The notes under the pieces: model-generated
The model's database searches: none
Told to the model about the DNA's origin: nothing
The model's input: only the letters and a program-made list of their open reading frames with translations
Program-made: the position numbers and the translations under genes
Shown: positions 1 through 11,900 of the stretch, in pieces
How the letters are laid out: every line of letters begins with the position of its first letter
Numbering within the stretch: position 1 is the stretch's first letter
NCBI GenBank assembly: GCA_026874595.1
Contig: CM049315.1
Span: 73,420,401 to 73,484,400, forward strand
Origin: Sipunculus nudus
Lineage: Eukaryota > Annelida > Sipuncula > Golfingiida > Sipunculidae
Length of the DNA stretch: 64,000 nt
Reading direction: 5' to 3'

Positions 1-532
1 ATTTGCCCCTTTTGAAGTGAGAATTTCCTTATCAGAGAAGGAAGGTTCCGCGAATCTCGTTTCTGTTTTTGACTTGTAGACTCTGAAGCCATATTCCCCG
101 ACTTAGTGTTATCTTTTTCAACCCGTTTTGCTAAATGAGTCATTTCCAGCTTTTTTAAGTCCTCTCCTTTTTCGGAAGTTGAAATGGACGGATGTATTTG
201 ACTCTCGGTCTCTCTTTGTTCCTTTATGGCCGTTCCATCGCATTTTCGCTTTTGCACGATCATTTCAAATGACTCAGCGTTTCCTGTAAGATAAACTTTT
301 CGCAATGGACGGTAGAGGGCGCCAGCCAAACACAAACAAGAGAGGCCGGCACAGATCAGGAAAGTCCCCGGAAGTGAGTATATATCGAGAATCCAGACCA
401 GAAATGGAGACATAGCGATATAACTGATGCTGTTACCGAACGTGCTCAGCGCCATGGCCTTAGATCGTCTCTTGACAAAGTAACTACTCACTATGATCAT
501 AAAGGGCGCAAATGTCAGACTAGATCCAAACC
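1..532 (-). CDS. MCT-like copy 1, exon 4 (cut by window edge)
   Basis: Open throughout in the transporter frame (codons aligned to multiples of three on the plus coordinates). Covers TM4 to the end of the cytoplasmic loop. Compared with copy 2 it lacks one codon near CAGLS. Confidence 0.88.
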
Positions 533-3347
533 CTGTAAATGGATAAAACAAAATTCTGAAAATAAAATGATGCACTAAGAAGGTATATTATGAAATGCAT
601 GCAATCAGGTGAATAATAAAGCGATGATTTTCTAATGATTCTATAATAATCAACTGATGAAATTCAAAGAAATTTAACGATCGAAAAATTTAGAAGTCAT
701 TTTATAATAAAAGTTAACATTTAAATACATCGATTATGATCGCCCCTGTATTGTAGAACATTATCACCAGGAGTTATTTGAATCAACATATATGAACAAT
801 ACACAATTGATCATTATCAATTGTTCACTGACCAATAAGTACCCCAAATGTTACATAGAGGGCGTAAAGGCTTGACACATACGCCGAGGCAATACACCCT
901 GCCGTCATGATTAAACTGCCTGTTATCACGACACCCCGACATCCGTATTTCTTTGCCAACGAACTGGCAAATGGCCCTGGAAAGGTAAATTATGAAATTG
1001 AAAAGTAACAAAAGCGCGTATTACCGTCGTAATTCAGCAAGAAGTAATATGTATCCATGCAGCTGTTACCCTTCATTCATATTACACATAAAACTTTAAA
1101 CATGACACCAGATCTGTGTGCTAATGTTTCATCGTCAACGACAGAATGTTTGATTTACCATGAAAGACATCGCAATGAATAAAATGTTCTTCAGTTTGTC
1201 TCTTTCACTCTCCTTCTATGCTAAATTGTACAATGGAACCTCAAATTACGACTACCAACGAGACTTCGATAAAGTGGTATTATTTTCAAAGTAGTCGTGT
1301 AAGCGAGGTCTTAAAAGAGCAAAACAGAATTTTGAAAAGGTGGTGGTTATTTGGAGTCGGTCGCTTACGAGAGGTTTTACTGAACTTAAAACATTAAATG
1401 TTTCCGCTGACTACAAAGTACGTACCAAAACAATAGTGTGCGAAGTTAAACAGAACCAAAACCAGGCTTGTTTCGGTAGCGCCCGCAGAAAATCTGTCCA
1501 ATAGGTCAAGATATATTACTCCAAACGAGGACTGTAAGCCTGAAAAGAAAAGAATGTTAGTTTCCGATTAAAAAAAGGTACGGTTTAAATAATCCGAACA
1601 TTTTGCTGACAATCCCAGTTCTTTTTTTTTATCATTATTATTTTTATTTAATTTAATTTTGTTTGAGGTAACCGCTTCCATTTTTTAATGCTAACTTGGG
1701 CACGGCCTTCCCATGCCTGCAGAGCGCTCACCTTGGGTTGAGGCCACCGTGAAAAATCTCACCCCTTGGGTGAGATTCGACCTCATGATCATATGGCTTT
1801 GAGTCCTATGCTCTACTCTTGAGCCATAGAAACCGGTCGACAATCCCACTTCTTCGCTTTAAGGTTTACATCGAGTAAAAGAGTATTTGATAAAACTGCA
1901 GATAAATTATTTTTTTTTTATTCCAGTTATGCGTAATTTTTCATCACCAATATGCCAATAAACGAGGCCTATTTCCAATATGTCGTCATGCAACAGACAC
2001 CGCTGAGACTGGTTCCCAGTTGTTGGTATGGCTCCGTTTTAAAGTGACCTATTCACATACCACGCAAGTTGTATATCCTTGAAATAAATTCTTTCCTCTG
2101 CAGAATATTATGATATCTGCCACAATTTCTAAAACCGTTTGTTTACTCGTGTACACGAGTTTAAATAAACTTAAATCGGGCGCGATCGGTGACTCCAGAC
2201 ATAAACATACCACCTGACAAATCAAGACTTTATAGCTTCAAACCAGTGTTTCTTCTTTAATGTGCCTTCTCTTTGTTTGAGAATTGTTGCGTATGAGCAA
2301 GCTCGTATCTCTGGTTGAGCAGTGTTGTTGTGGTGAATATGTAATGTGGACTTTGTTTACTCACACACAGAACCATATCAAAATATAAAACAGGTGAATT
2401 TTAGAGAGAAAATCTGTGTGCAGGGATGGTATTACTGGAAAACGTTTGAATGCGGCCGAAATGAACTAATAGTATGAGTTTGTACAAAAATGACTGCAAA
2501 TGATAATGTACTTTTATGGAAAAATACATGTTTAAGCAATATTTTCGGACTTTTTAACATGGCCCTTAAAATCAGTAATTATATATAGTTTATAATACAT
2601 TAATAAAAGTATTTGGAACATACCTGTATTTTGGCCTTCATGTTTGGCTTATTGTGATCCAGAAAATAAAAACTGATTAATTACTATATATATTATAATT
2701 TACATGTCAGGTACTCTTAATCGTGACTTCTGTTGGCAAGTCGCCTCGGAAAAACGTATTGTTGTTGGTCTGCAAGTGTCGAGCACAATGAAAGCATTCC
2801 CAATATTTTCACAGAAGTCCAGGGTATTTTTATATGAAAAATATCGCGATGGCTCTATCACTGAAGCAAATATCAGAAACTACGCCAGTTTATCCATCAG
2901 CGCCCTCTATCATAATTCGGTAGAAACATGTCCTTCGGTCCATATTCATGAATCGATGATTTGCTAAAATCCCATTAAAATAAAGATTTCGCTTTGGCCT
3001 AAAAGAAGGCGTCACACTACTAATCCCTTATTCTTATTCGTTCGATTGATCAACTGGTCTGTGTCGAAGACTGACAGCGTCCGCATTCCCATACAAACTC
3101 CAACGTGTCTGTCATTTTACATATCGTATATGTGATCTACCAATTTTAGCACCGAAATTTGTGCAAAAATTGATTAATTCAGTTTAAGTTCTTATCATTG
3201 CAGGTGAATTTAAAATGGACATTCTGTACAAATATGAAAGGAGAAAAACAAATAGAAAACTTGAGCATTTTTGTAACCTGTACAAACGACGTGCACGACT
3301 GCTGATCCGAATACTACCATCCAGCCCCATCCTCCTTCCGGTGCCAT
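1..3347 (-). CDS. SLC16/monocarboxylate transporter-like protein, copy 1, partial at window edge
   Basis: Tandem paralogue of the complete gene, transcribed in the same direction and lying downstream of it. Exons: 3347-3278 (MAPEGGWGWMVVFGSA), 1539-1426 (LQSSFGVIYLDLLDRF), 976-833 (GPFASSLAKKYGCRGVV) and 532 to the left edge (FGSSLTFAPFMIIVSSYF, then the long loop ending near SLQKGQ). All splice phases match copy 2, and no stop or frameshift is seen in what is visible, so it is probably functional. In the two short middle exons I count 4 differences in 38 and about 9 in 49 residues between copies. Intron 3 is only 300 bp here against 2868 bp in copy 2. The TM7-12 half lies outside the window. 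Confidence 0.87.
833..976 (-). CDS. MCT-like copy 1, exon 3
   Basis: 144-bp exon encoding GPFASSLAKKYGCRGVVITG and TM3. The donor reads GTCAGT after ATTG, weaker than the GTAAGT of copy 2. Confidence 0.87.
1426..1539 (-). CDS. MCT-like copy 1, exon 2
   Basis: Same 114-bp length and phase as in copy 2. The acceptor is TTTTCAG and the donor GTACGT. Encodes the TM1 to TM2 segment SFGVIYLDLLDRF. Confidence 0.87.
1690..1840 (-). repeat. tRNA-derived SINE-like element in intron 1 of copy 1
   Basis: On the minus strand a tRNA-like head carries a box A (TGGCTCAAGAGTAGAGC) and box B (AGGTCGAATCTC) at normal spacing. A full cloverleaf does not fold by eye, so it is a tRNA-derived repeat and not a tRNA gene. 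No equivalent was seen in intron 1 of copy 2. Confidence 0.5.
3278..3347 (-). CDS. MCT-like copy 1, exon 1
   Basis: Start ATG in gccATGg context; encodes MAPEGGWGWMVVFGSAVV and ends ACAG before GTTAC. Same length and phase as exon 1 of copy 2. Confidence 0.87.
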
Positions 3348-6300
3348 GGCAACGCAGAACGACCATTCGTGTAGTTAACTTGGATGATATTTCCTGTCTG
3401 TAGTATAGCCAGGTCCTCCTGGTACGTGGGAAGATCTGTCCAAGTAAATAGAACAAGGTTTTCTCATAATAATATTGTATTTCACTGATATACTCTCAAC
3501 TGACAGTATTCGTAATAAAGAAGATATTTAATTAAAACATGTAAGACCAGGCGCGGAGCCTGAGGGGGAGGGGTTTGGGGTTCCGGGGTCGAGACCCCCC
3601 CCCCCCCACTCTCTCCACCAACGACCTTTTTTAATACAAATATTATGCAAGACGGGGGTTTTGGGCGTCGAGACCCCCCCCCCCCCCCGCTCCAACCAAC
3701 AACTTTTTTTTTTAGAAAATTTTTATGCATGACACCCGTTGACCCTCCCTGCAAAAAAAAAATCCTGGATCCGCGCCTGAAGACGCCATTATTTTTAATA
3801 TAACAATGAATTGTTATTCTTTTTTAATTGGAATAAACACTTGATATATGCAAAATTAATATATGATTTGGTCAATTTGTAACCAAGCAGATCAAATAAA
3901 GGTGATCCCTGCGACATTTATGACGCTGCATTACAAAACTCTACAATTAATGTTGGGTCAACGACAGGAATGTTTGAGGAAGTCGAAAATCGTTCACAAA
4001 CAGGTAGTATTGCCTTCTTGTTATTATATCAAAGTCGCCTCCTCAGCCATTTGTTGCTAGTATTTTTTTTTAAATAATCAAATTAATATATATATATATA
4101 TATAAAATGGACCTGCTGTTACATTTTTGTAACGTAAGAGAGGTACAAGCCACAAGCACTTGGCACATGATTTATACGCGGTGGGTGTCAATAGAATTAA
4201 CATGTACCATAAAATGTGTTGATGGCAGCATTGATAAAACATACAACATACTAAACATGGTTCCCTTGATCTGAGTAAAATAATCCCCCCCCCCAAGTTA
4301 CATATTTTCGAATTCCCTTCCATCTACCAGGACCTACGTGCGGACACAAACTAAGGGACATACCCAGATACCATGCATACTGACACCGTGCAGTAAATAT
4401 GCACGACACAGCACGGTTGAACATAAACACTTTGTATTATTTTATCTTGTGTATGAATGCAATGAGGGGCGGAGTTATCGGCGAGATCTGCAAACAACAC
4501 AAAACCAGACTATAGTTCTCGCTTTTTTGACTTCTAATCGGCGACTATTGTGTTGCTACCTGACCAATACGTACACTATGCGTGACCCTTAGATCCTGCG
4601 TCGACATACTGTTATGACAGTGATATAAGACTGAAAACAAAACATACCACAATTAATGATCTGAGCTATCAGTCCATCTTGATCAATCTCTGACCTATCA
4701 GTTGGCACTGGTTATAAAAAAAAATTCCGTTGATAATGGGTAATAAAGTGTCACAGTCCTACCTGTGTTTCAAAGACCAGGAATAACGTGTACACTTGCA
4801 GTGATATGGGCATTAGCTGCAAGCCTGTGAAGGCGTTATCGATATGCAACACAGTAAATGTGCATAGTTGAATTTAAACGTGCCTTCAGGTTTATCAACT
4901 GGACTAAGTATTTTGATATTCAGCACGGTAAATGCATGTGCATATTTGACTTTTGTAAGTTGTGTAACGTTTGTGTATTGCATTCTTAGTCAAGGTAGTG
5001 AGCTTTGTATGAGAGTGAAAATAATAGCGCACCTGAAGAGATCGTAATTATGGGCAGGACTTTCACGGATCGTAATTGGAGCCAGGTTTTTCGATCATAC
5101 TCGGACCGAAATTCCCTTTCCTTGACTTGTGTTCTACTGCCAGCACATTCGACAGGCGTAGTGCATATCATTTGCAAATCATATAACTCATGCATGCGGT
5201 AAACGCAGCACAGGAACAGACAATAGGCAGGCCTGTGCCCAAATGATGATGTAAAGTCATTGTACTAATATCTTGATACTGATAGCTGATATAATATTGA
5301 TTAGCTGTTGGTTTACTGTGTGTAGCCGGGGCCAACACGGCAGGGGTGCGCCTGCGAGCGACCCCACAAACCTTCACGCTGGCGTGCAATGTCGTCTGCT
5401 CAGCAAGGTTATGGACACAATACATGCAAAGTGTGTAGGTGCAGACAGGTGTGTTAACAAACAACATATCTTCACTTTCCGCAGTTAAATAGATGCGGAG
5501 GCAAAAGTTCTATGTAGCGTTTATGCATACCTGTTGTCACACCTGTTGCATTTGGCTCGATCCTATGTATAATTTGTCCCACAGATAAAATAGAACAACA
5601 TCAATTGGCCGAAAGCTCTTCTTGAATTTTTAAAAGATATTATTACTAGGCCAAAGACTGTCTATTAGTTACTCAGTATGATCAAAAAGCTATAAAAATC
5701 GCCCAAGACCACCCACGTCTGTATCATTCAGAAGCTAGAGAACAAGTAAGGTTTTTCAACCCGGTCCCAGGGCAGCTTCTGTACTATACGGGTAACCTAG
5801 TTAATAGGTCGGTCCACTTACAGTTAAGAGGGATGGTAGGTGGCTCTGATGTCTTACACCTGTTCTAGGCGCTCTCAGCAGGCGAAGGGCTTACACAAGT
5901 GCATCGGCTCAGACAAAGTATTGAACAACCACGCTATGTCATATTTCTACAATGAAGCGTCAGTTTGTTATACTGCAGTTTGGTGCAGCGAAGTTGTTAT
6001 AAGCTGTAAGATATAATTTACGCATAACCTATAAATAATGGCTGAACAGGCGGTACGGTTTGCGAACCGTACTTTATAGGTGCTGCCATGACTGCAATAC
6101 CAAGGAAATAGTTTACAGAAACATACTTTTTTTATGTTTAAGCTATGCCCACATTACGTTTGATATGTTAATTTTTGTTTTGTTCAATTGTGCACGAGCA
6201 TGGTTGATGATTGGCCAGAGAGGATGTTACCTGTGTATATCCAAGTTGTTCCCAGGCCTACAACTTGCTTACAATCGCTGATAGCATACACAAAGCACAA

Positions 6301-7410
6301 TGATTTGAATATTAAAAATACCACTGGTATTGAATGAGACCTTTAAAAACATTTCAATCATCAGAACAAGTAAAATCGATTGTAGAATAGGACAAATGTT
6401 AAAGAATAGGATAGTTTCTAGAAACGTTACATAAAGGATGCAACCCAATTAATTCTGTATGGCGTCCCTAGTAAAGATTGCTCCTATAATAAGAAATTAT
6501 TCATGTGCCTACAAAATTATACTGAAGATACAAAAAGTTTCGATTGATCTTGGCATGACTGTAAAAAAAATCATGTTTACTTATGTGAAATGTACAGGGA
6601 AAGCGCGACTAATGACCTATGCTCGTGCTCAATCCCAAATATTTGTATCAAAGATGAATGTTACATTAGTCAGATTTCAATAAAAATACTGAAAACATAG
6701 GATGCAATGGAATTAACCATTTCAACGATTTCAACGACGTCCAACAAGCCAGTGCAGTTTCATACAGTGCCATTTCAGCCCACATCACACACGCAGGAAT
6801 TGCATATTCAGTAGAAATTGAGAAAACCTATTTTGTGGAAAGATCAATAGTTCAAAAAGAATGTTTGTTCTGATAAGCAAGTCCTCTTTAAAACTCTTTG
6901 ACCATGTACCCTCATCAAACGTACGTGTGCATGTTACACCCTTCCCGCCATAATAAAATGTTTATAATAATTTTGTCTTCAAACTAAACTACTGAAAAAA
7001 ATGCTGCAAAAACTTTGCCATAACCTTTTCTCTTGAAAATTATTTGTTCGGTTTTATAGGAGCTGAGCATATTAATGTCATCACCTTTCATGCTGTAGAC
7101 TATATATTTTGTCTTTTTAAAGCAAGACACAGAACATTTTTATTGCGTTGTGGGTGGCCATGATATACATGCACAAAATGTAACTGTAGCTCGGCAAAGC
7201 CAGCAGGCAGTGAACATAACCTGGGTCATTACTTGTATACATCAGCATATGTATTGTAATGTCATATGCAATGTTGACCCCGCCATACAGAACCATCGAT
7301 GATTAATGCATGCATTAGTATAATTAGGGTAAAGTATGGATTAATATGATATAGCTTGGTTGGCAGTTGATTTGCATGTAAACAAACACAAAGTGTCACG
7401 GTTGAGGGCG
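3348..7410. repeat. 5' flank of copy 1, homologous to the flank of copy 2
   Basis: Blocks here align collinearly with 17813-20870: for example 5036-5240 with 18680-18870, 5330-5480 with 18915-19080, 5865-6080 with 19190-19920, 6710-6930 with 20190-20450, and 7250-7400 with 20755-20870. No conserved ORF runs through the blocks, so they are duplicated regulatory or 5' untranslated sequence. The stretch 5600-5850 has no partner in copy 2. Small ORFs in this region are not supported. Confidence 0.65.
3548..3779. mobile_element. 232-bp MITE with CAGGCGCGGA termini
   Basis: Inverted ends CAGGCGCGGA / TCCGCGCCTG enclose G- and C-rich tracts. The flanks repeat AAGAC directly on both sides (3543-3547 and 3780-3784), a 5-bp target duplication. 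It lies 200 bp upstream of the copy 1 start codon and is missing at the matching place of copy 2 (about 18.05 kb). The ends resemble the CAGGGGCGGATCCAG termini of hAT-like MITEs, but the 5-bp duplication is not the 8 bp usual for hAT. Confidence 0.65.
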
Positions 7411-8690
7411 AGAACCCGCTTGAGAGATAATAGTCATTAAGTTAAAATAAGAAAGTCCGGCCATATTAAAAAGAATGGTAACGATCTCTCCAGTGAATTT
7501 GGCCCTGTCTGCGACAAAAGAAAGAAATATGGGAACAGATTCCACAAGACCGTTATAACAAAAACTTATATACATTCAATGGTCTACGAAGATACAATAA
7601 CATACCAAGACGTAATGTCGACAGGTGGCTCATAACACTGTGTTACAAACACCGAGTCTTTTTAGGTGAACTGCACCAAAGTGAAACGTGTAATATGAAA
7701 TGGGCTGGTTTATAGCTTACAAACACAGTTCGAGGTCCACATCTCGGTGGTTCACTGTAGCTACTCGGCGCCTTAATCCACAGTCCATTTATCTTACAAT
7801 TCAATCTCTGCTCACGTCCACTAGGTGAATCCAAAACTGGCTCTCGGCACAAAAGTTCATAAAACAAAACTGGCTCTCCACTCAACAGTTCATCAGACGT
7901 ACTATAGATAATCCCAGCGGGAACCCGCTTCAGTTCAAACCGTGTACATTTGAGTAACAATGCCCGGAGCCCAGAAAATCTCAGTCCATCCGCCGTGTCA
8001 CAACACGACCACTCATCAGCGGGATATAAGTTTATTTAACTTTCCACAGTTCTGCAGAATAATAGCAAAAGATCGTGTGTCCTATGTACACCGGACACCA
8101 CCACAGCTGGCTCCACCACACTAGTATAAAAGTCTCAAAACTTCTGCTCTACAGCCTACACACATCACACATTATGTGTTCTCCCGCTCTCCAGTATCTT
8201 TTTCTGTGAAGTACCCTCAGAGTCCCTCAACATGTATTTTTTTTAACTGGCCACACCGAAAAAAACGACACAAGCCCGCGCTACAATCAGTCTGTCTCGC
8301 AAGCGCGACTCGCCAATCGCAGGCCGTGCCTGTTATCAGGCCATGCCCACCTGTCTGTTTGTTCCAGACACTCTGTCTGAGCACTGTCTTGGCGAATTCT
8401 AGAAGTTTCGTACCGTATACCAGCCCACGGAATACTTTAGCAAACTATATACAACTCTGAACCGGCTTGTCTTACATAAGTATAATTACCAAAAGATAAT
8501 CAGCCTGCACGAAAGAGAAAAATCATTTGCAAGCCTAAAACAACTTGATTGGTGTTTATTCATGAAAAAATCCAATGAATTAAACACTGGCTATTAACCC
8601 CAAACATCGGTGACCTGTGTCCGAGATGTATGTATGAACCAAGGTAGAGTGATCAGGGAAGAATAAGTAAACTTAAGTGTAAAATCTTCA
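7411..8690. other. Intergenic region between copies, no supported gene
   Basis: Contains a less AT-rich block at about 7641-8460 beginning TGTTACAAAC, with a TATA-box-like TATAAAAG near 8124 on the plus strand. It could be a diverged LTR of another family, but I found no matching end or target duplication. ORFs at 7643-7960 (minus) and 8176-8460 (plus) show no recognisable domain. Confidence 0.3.
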
Positions 8691-8693
8691 TTT

Positions 8694-8699
8694 TTTATT
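8694..8699 (-). terminator. Candidate polyadenylation signal of copy 2
   Basis: AATAAA on the minus strand, 105 bp after the stop codon of the complete transporter gene; a natural position for 3'-end processing. Confidence 0.45.
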
Positions 8700-8803
8700 G
8701 CAGTGCTTTTAAATGTATCAGTTTGGTACCTTTTTTCTTGTTGGTTTAAAAAAAAAACGGATAGTTAATCATATCTGGTGTATATGATTTACACTTGTTA
8801 GCC

Positions 8804-8961
8804 CTATTCTGTTGCTTGCCCATCCGTGTTTTTTGCAGAGTTCCGTACTCTGAGGAACTTAATTGACTGATGACATGTGTATATCAGACAGAAACAGGCC
8901 ATGGTCAAACCTCCATAATAAAACGGCATCCTCAGCGAATGCAGAACGTCCTTCAGCACAC
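8804..8961 (-). CDS. MCT-like copy 2, exon 5 (last exon)
   Basis: Encodes the last 52 residues: the GVLKDV loop, TM12 (FYYGGLTMACFCLIY) and a short polar tail ending ATE-stop. The acceptor is AATTTCAG. Phase fits exon 4 exactly. Confidence 0.85.
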
Positions 8962-11900
8962 CTGAAATTAAAAATAAAATATCACTTTTTTGACCTACGG
9001 TAATTTCCAAGATGTTTAACAGCGCCATCTAACATTTCTGCTTGAAACGATAATTTATGCCATTTTTTTCGTCATGTTTTGAGCATTATTTTACCGATTT
9101 TGTGGATAGATAATGTCATTTCCTTTTGAATTAAATGTAACTCTTATGAAGATTGCTAAGGTATCTTCTGTTGTAAGGGAGTCATGTTTCACTGAATGAC
9201 CACAAGGTGGAGCCCATAGACAATTGAGGTAAACAATAAATATCTCACAGAAACTGATATTAATAGAGCGATTTAATACAAATGTAGTCAGCACACATTT
9301 ATATTTTTTTATATATTAAAAATAAAAATAAAAATAAAAAATGGGAGGGGCCTTTATTTTTAATTACATATCAGAATACTTATTTAAATGATAAAAATGT
9401 CATGGAAAATCCATGAAGGTTGGTTCATAAACTTACCTGACACTACAAAACCCATGCTGCTTCCAATACCCTGGAAAAACAAAAGGATCCCGAACCCGGA
9501 CGCCACCTGGTGGACGGGAATGAGATCAGCCATCACCGTCACGCGTTGAGCGTTAAAGCCGCTCATCACGAGGGTCCGCATGCAGCACATGATGGAAATC
9601 CACACTTGACTTGTCACTTGAGGTATAGCAAGCGTCACGAGACCTGTCATAACGCCCGCTGTACCTTGTAACAACACCCGATACCTCTTGACGAGCTTCA
9701 AGTCAAAGAGAAAACCAAATGAAAACCGTCCTACGATGTCACACGCACCGGAAGTTGCGTAGACGATTGCAACTTCCGCTTCCGTTGCGCCTGCGCTCTT
9801 CAGAAGTGACGGCAGAAAGGTGTAAAAGCTCATGTTGTTTACTGGCATTGAGAAAATCGTCAAAGCATAAATAGTAAATGATGGAATTCTTAAAACAGCC
9901 GGTTGCCCCTTTGGAAGTGAGAATTTCTTTATTAGAGAAGATAAGTTCAATGAATCTCGTTTCTTTTTCTGACTTGTAGACTTTGAAGCCATATTCTCCG
10001 CTCTGTAATCTTTTTCAATTCGCTTTGCTAAATTGGTCGTTTCCTGTGTTTTTAATTCATCGACTTTATCCCAAGTTGAAATAGACGGATGTATTTGACT
10101 CTCGGTCTCTCTTTGTTCCTTTATGGCTGTGTTATCACATTTTCTCTTTTGCACGATCATCTCAAATGACTCTGCCTTTTCTGTTACATAAACTCTTCGC
10201 AATGGACGGTAGAGGGCGCCAGCCAAACATAAATTAAAAGAGAGTCCGGCACAGATCAGGAAAGTCCCCGGAAGTGAGTATATATCAAGAATCCAGAACA
10301 GAAATGGAGGCATAGCGATATAACTGATGCTGTTACCGAACGTGCTCAGCGCCATGCCTTTGGATCGTCTCTTAACAAAGTAATTACTCACTATGATCAT
10401 AGAGGGCGCAAATGTCAGACTCGATCCAAAACCTGTAAATGGTAAAAAAAAACGGAAAATAAAATTATTCACTAAGAAGATAAATTAAGAAATGCATGTA
10501 ATCTTTAATATTCTTTTCAATTCAAGATTTGTCAATCGATCTATAAATCAAAGCAATTTAAAAAACTCCCGAACATTCCAGTAGCTTCTCACACCTTTTG
10601 TTATTATCTTTTATGAGTCGTACACTATTTAGAATCATGTGTTCAAAAGGACTTTATTTTAGAATTTTGTAAAATTTTTTTATTTTAATTTTTCCTTCAT
10701 ATGCGCAAAATAAAAATCAAATAAATATAAGAAAAATAAAAGAGAAGTTTGCTTTTATTTTGGGGTACATACGAGCCCAATACCTCGGGAGGATATGGGT
10801 AACAGAAACCTAATTTCAGGTTTTGTAAGGAGATTTTTCATGAAACTCCAAGGATATAAGTAAGAAAATTCTAGGTCAAATGGTTAGAACCGCTTCATTT
10901 GAAGGTCTCAACAAACACCAGAAAAAAGGTTGCTGAAAAAATGTTATAACACTACTGGGCGCGCCAACGGTCTGTGGGGTCTGATTTAACACTCATGATC
11001 AATGGGCATGCAAAGAATCATGGCGATCAAAGCATTTGAAAATCAGATACTGGAGCTTTTGTACTAACATATTTAGTTATTCTTCGGGGTGATGGGGTAA
11101 TTACGAGCTCCACAGCTCGAAGGATATAGGTAACTGAGACCTTATTTCAAGTTTCCAAGTAGATTTTTCATGCACCTGTCAAGGATGTCAAGTTAGAAGG
11201 TCAAACAGTTACGATTTGTGCCCTGTTAACGGACGACCGCTTCTTTGAAAGTATAAAAAGTAGGCAAAATAAAATGCGTAAAAATAAAAAAAAAAATACA
11301 GGCAGCGCCACCAGTCTGCAGGAACCGATGAAACACTCTATGATCAACATGCATGCAAAGAACCATGGAGATCAATGCATGTGTTATTCAGATACTGGAG
11401 CTATGCATTAATTTTTTAATCATTCGGGGGGTAGGCGGAACTTATGAGCCAAATAGCTTGGAGGATATGGATAACAGAGACCTAATTTCAGGTTTCCAAG
11501 GAGAATTTTCATGCACCTGTCAAGGATGTCAAGTTAGAAGGTCAAACAGTTACGATTTGTGCCCTGTTAACGGACGACCGCTTCATTTGAAAGTTAAAAA
11601 AATAGACAAAATATAATGTGTAAAAATGAAAAAAAAATACAGGCGGCGCCACTAGTCTGCAGGAACCGATGAAACACTATGATCAACATGCATGCAAAAA
11701 GACATGGAGATTAATGCATGAGTTATTCAGATACTGGAGCTATGGATTAAAGTTTTAATGATTGGGGGGGGGGGGACCTACGAGCCCAATAGCTTGGAGG
11801 ATATGGTTAACAGAGACCTAATTTCAGGTTTCCAAGGTGCTTTTTCATAGAACTGCCTGGATTAACGTACAGTAAGAAGTTTCTAAGTAAAACGGTTACG

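Noticed and set aside
817-1011. 64-codon minus ORF over copy 1 exon 3
   Set aside because: Wrong frame of a real transporter exon; the frame that gives GPFASSLAKKYG fits the splice phases.
3482-3754. 90-codon Gly/Pro-rich minus ORF
   Set aside because: Arises from C and G runs of the MITE at 3548-3779.
7643-7960. 105-codon minus ORF as a gene
   Set aside because: No recognised domain, no homologue in the paralogous block, and it overlaps a possible LTR-like stretch.
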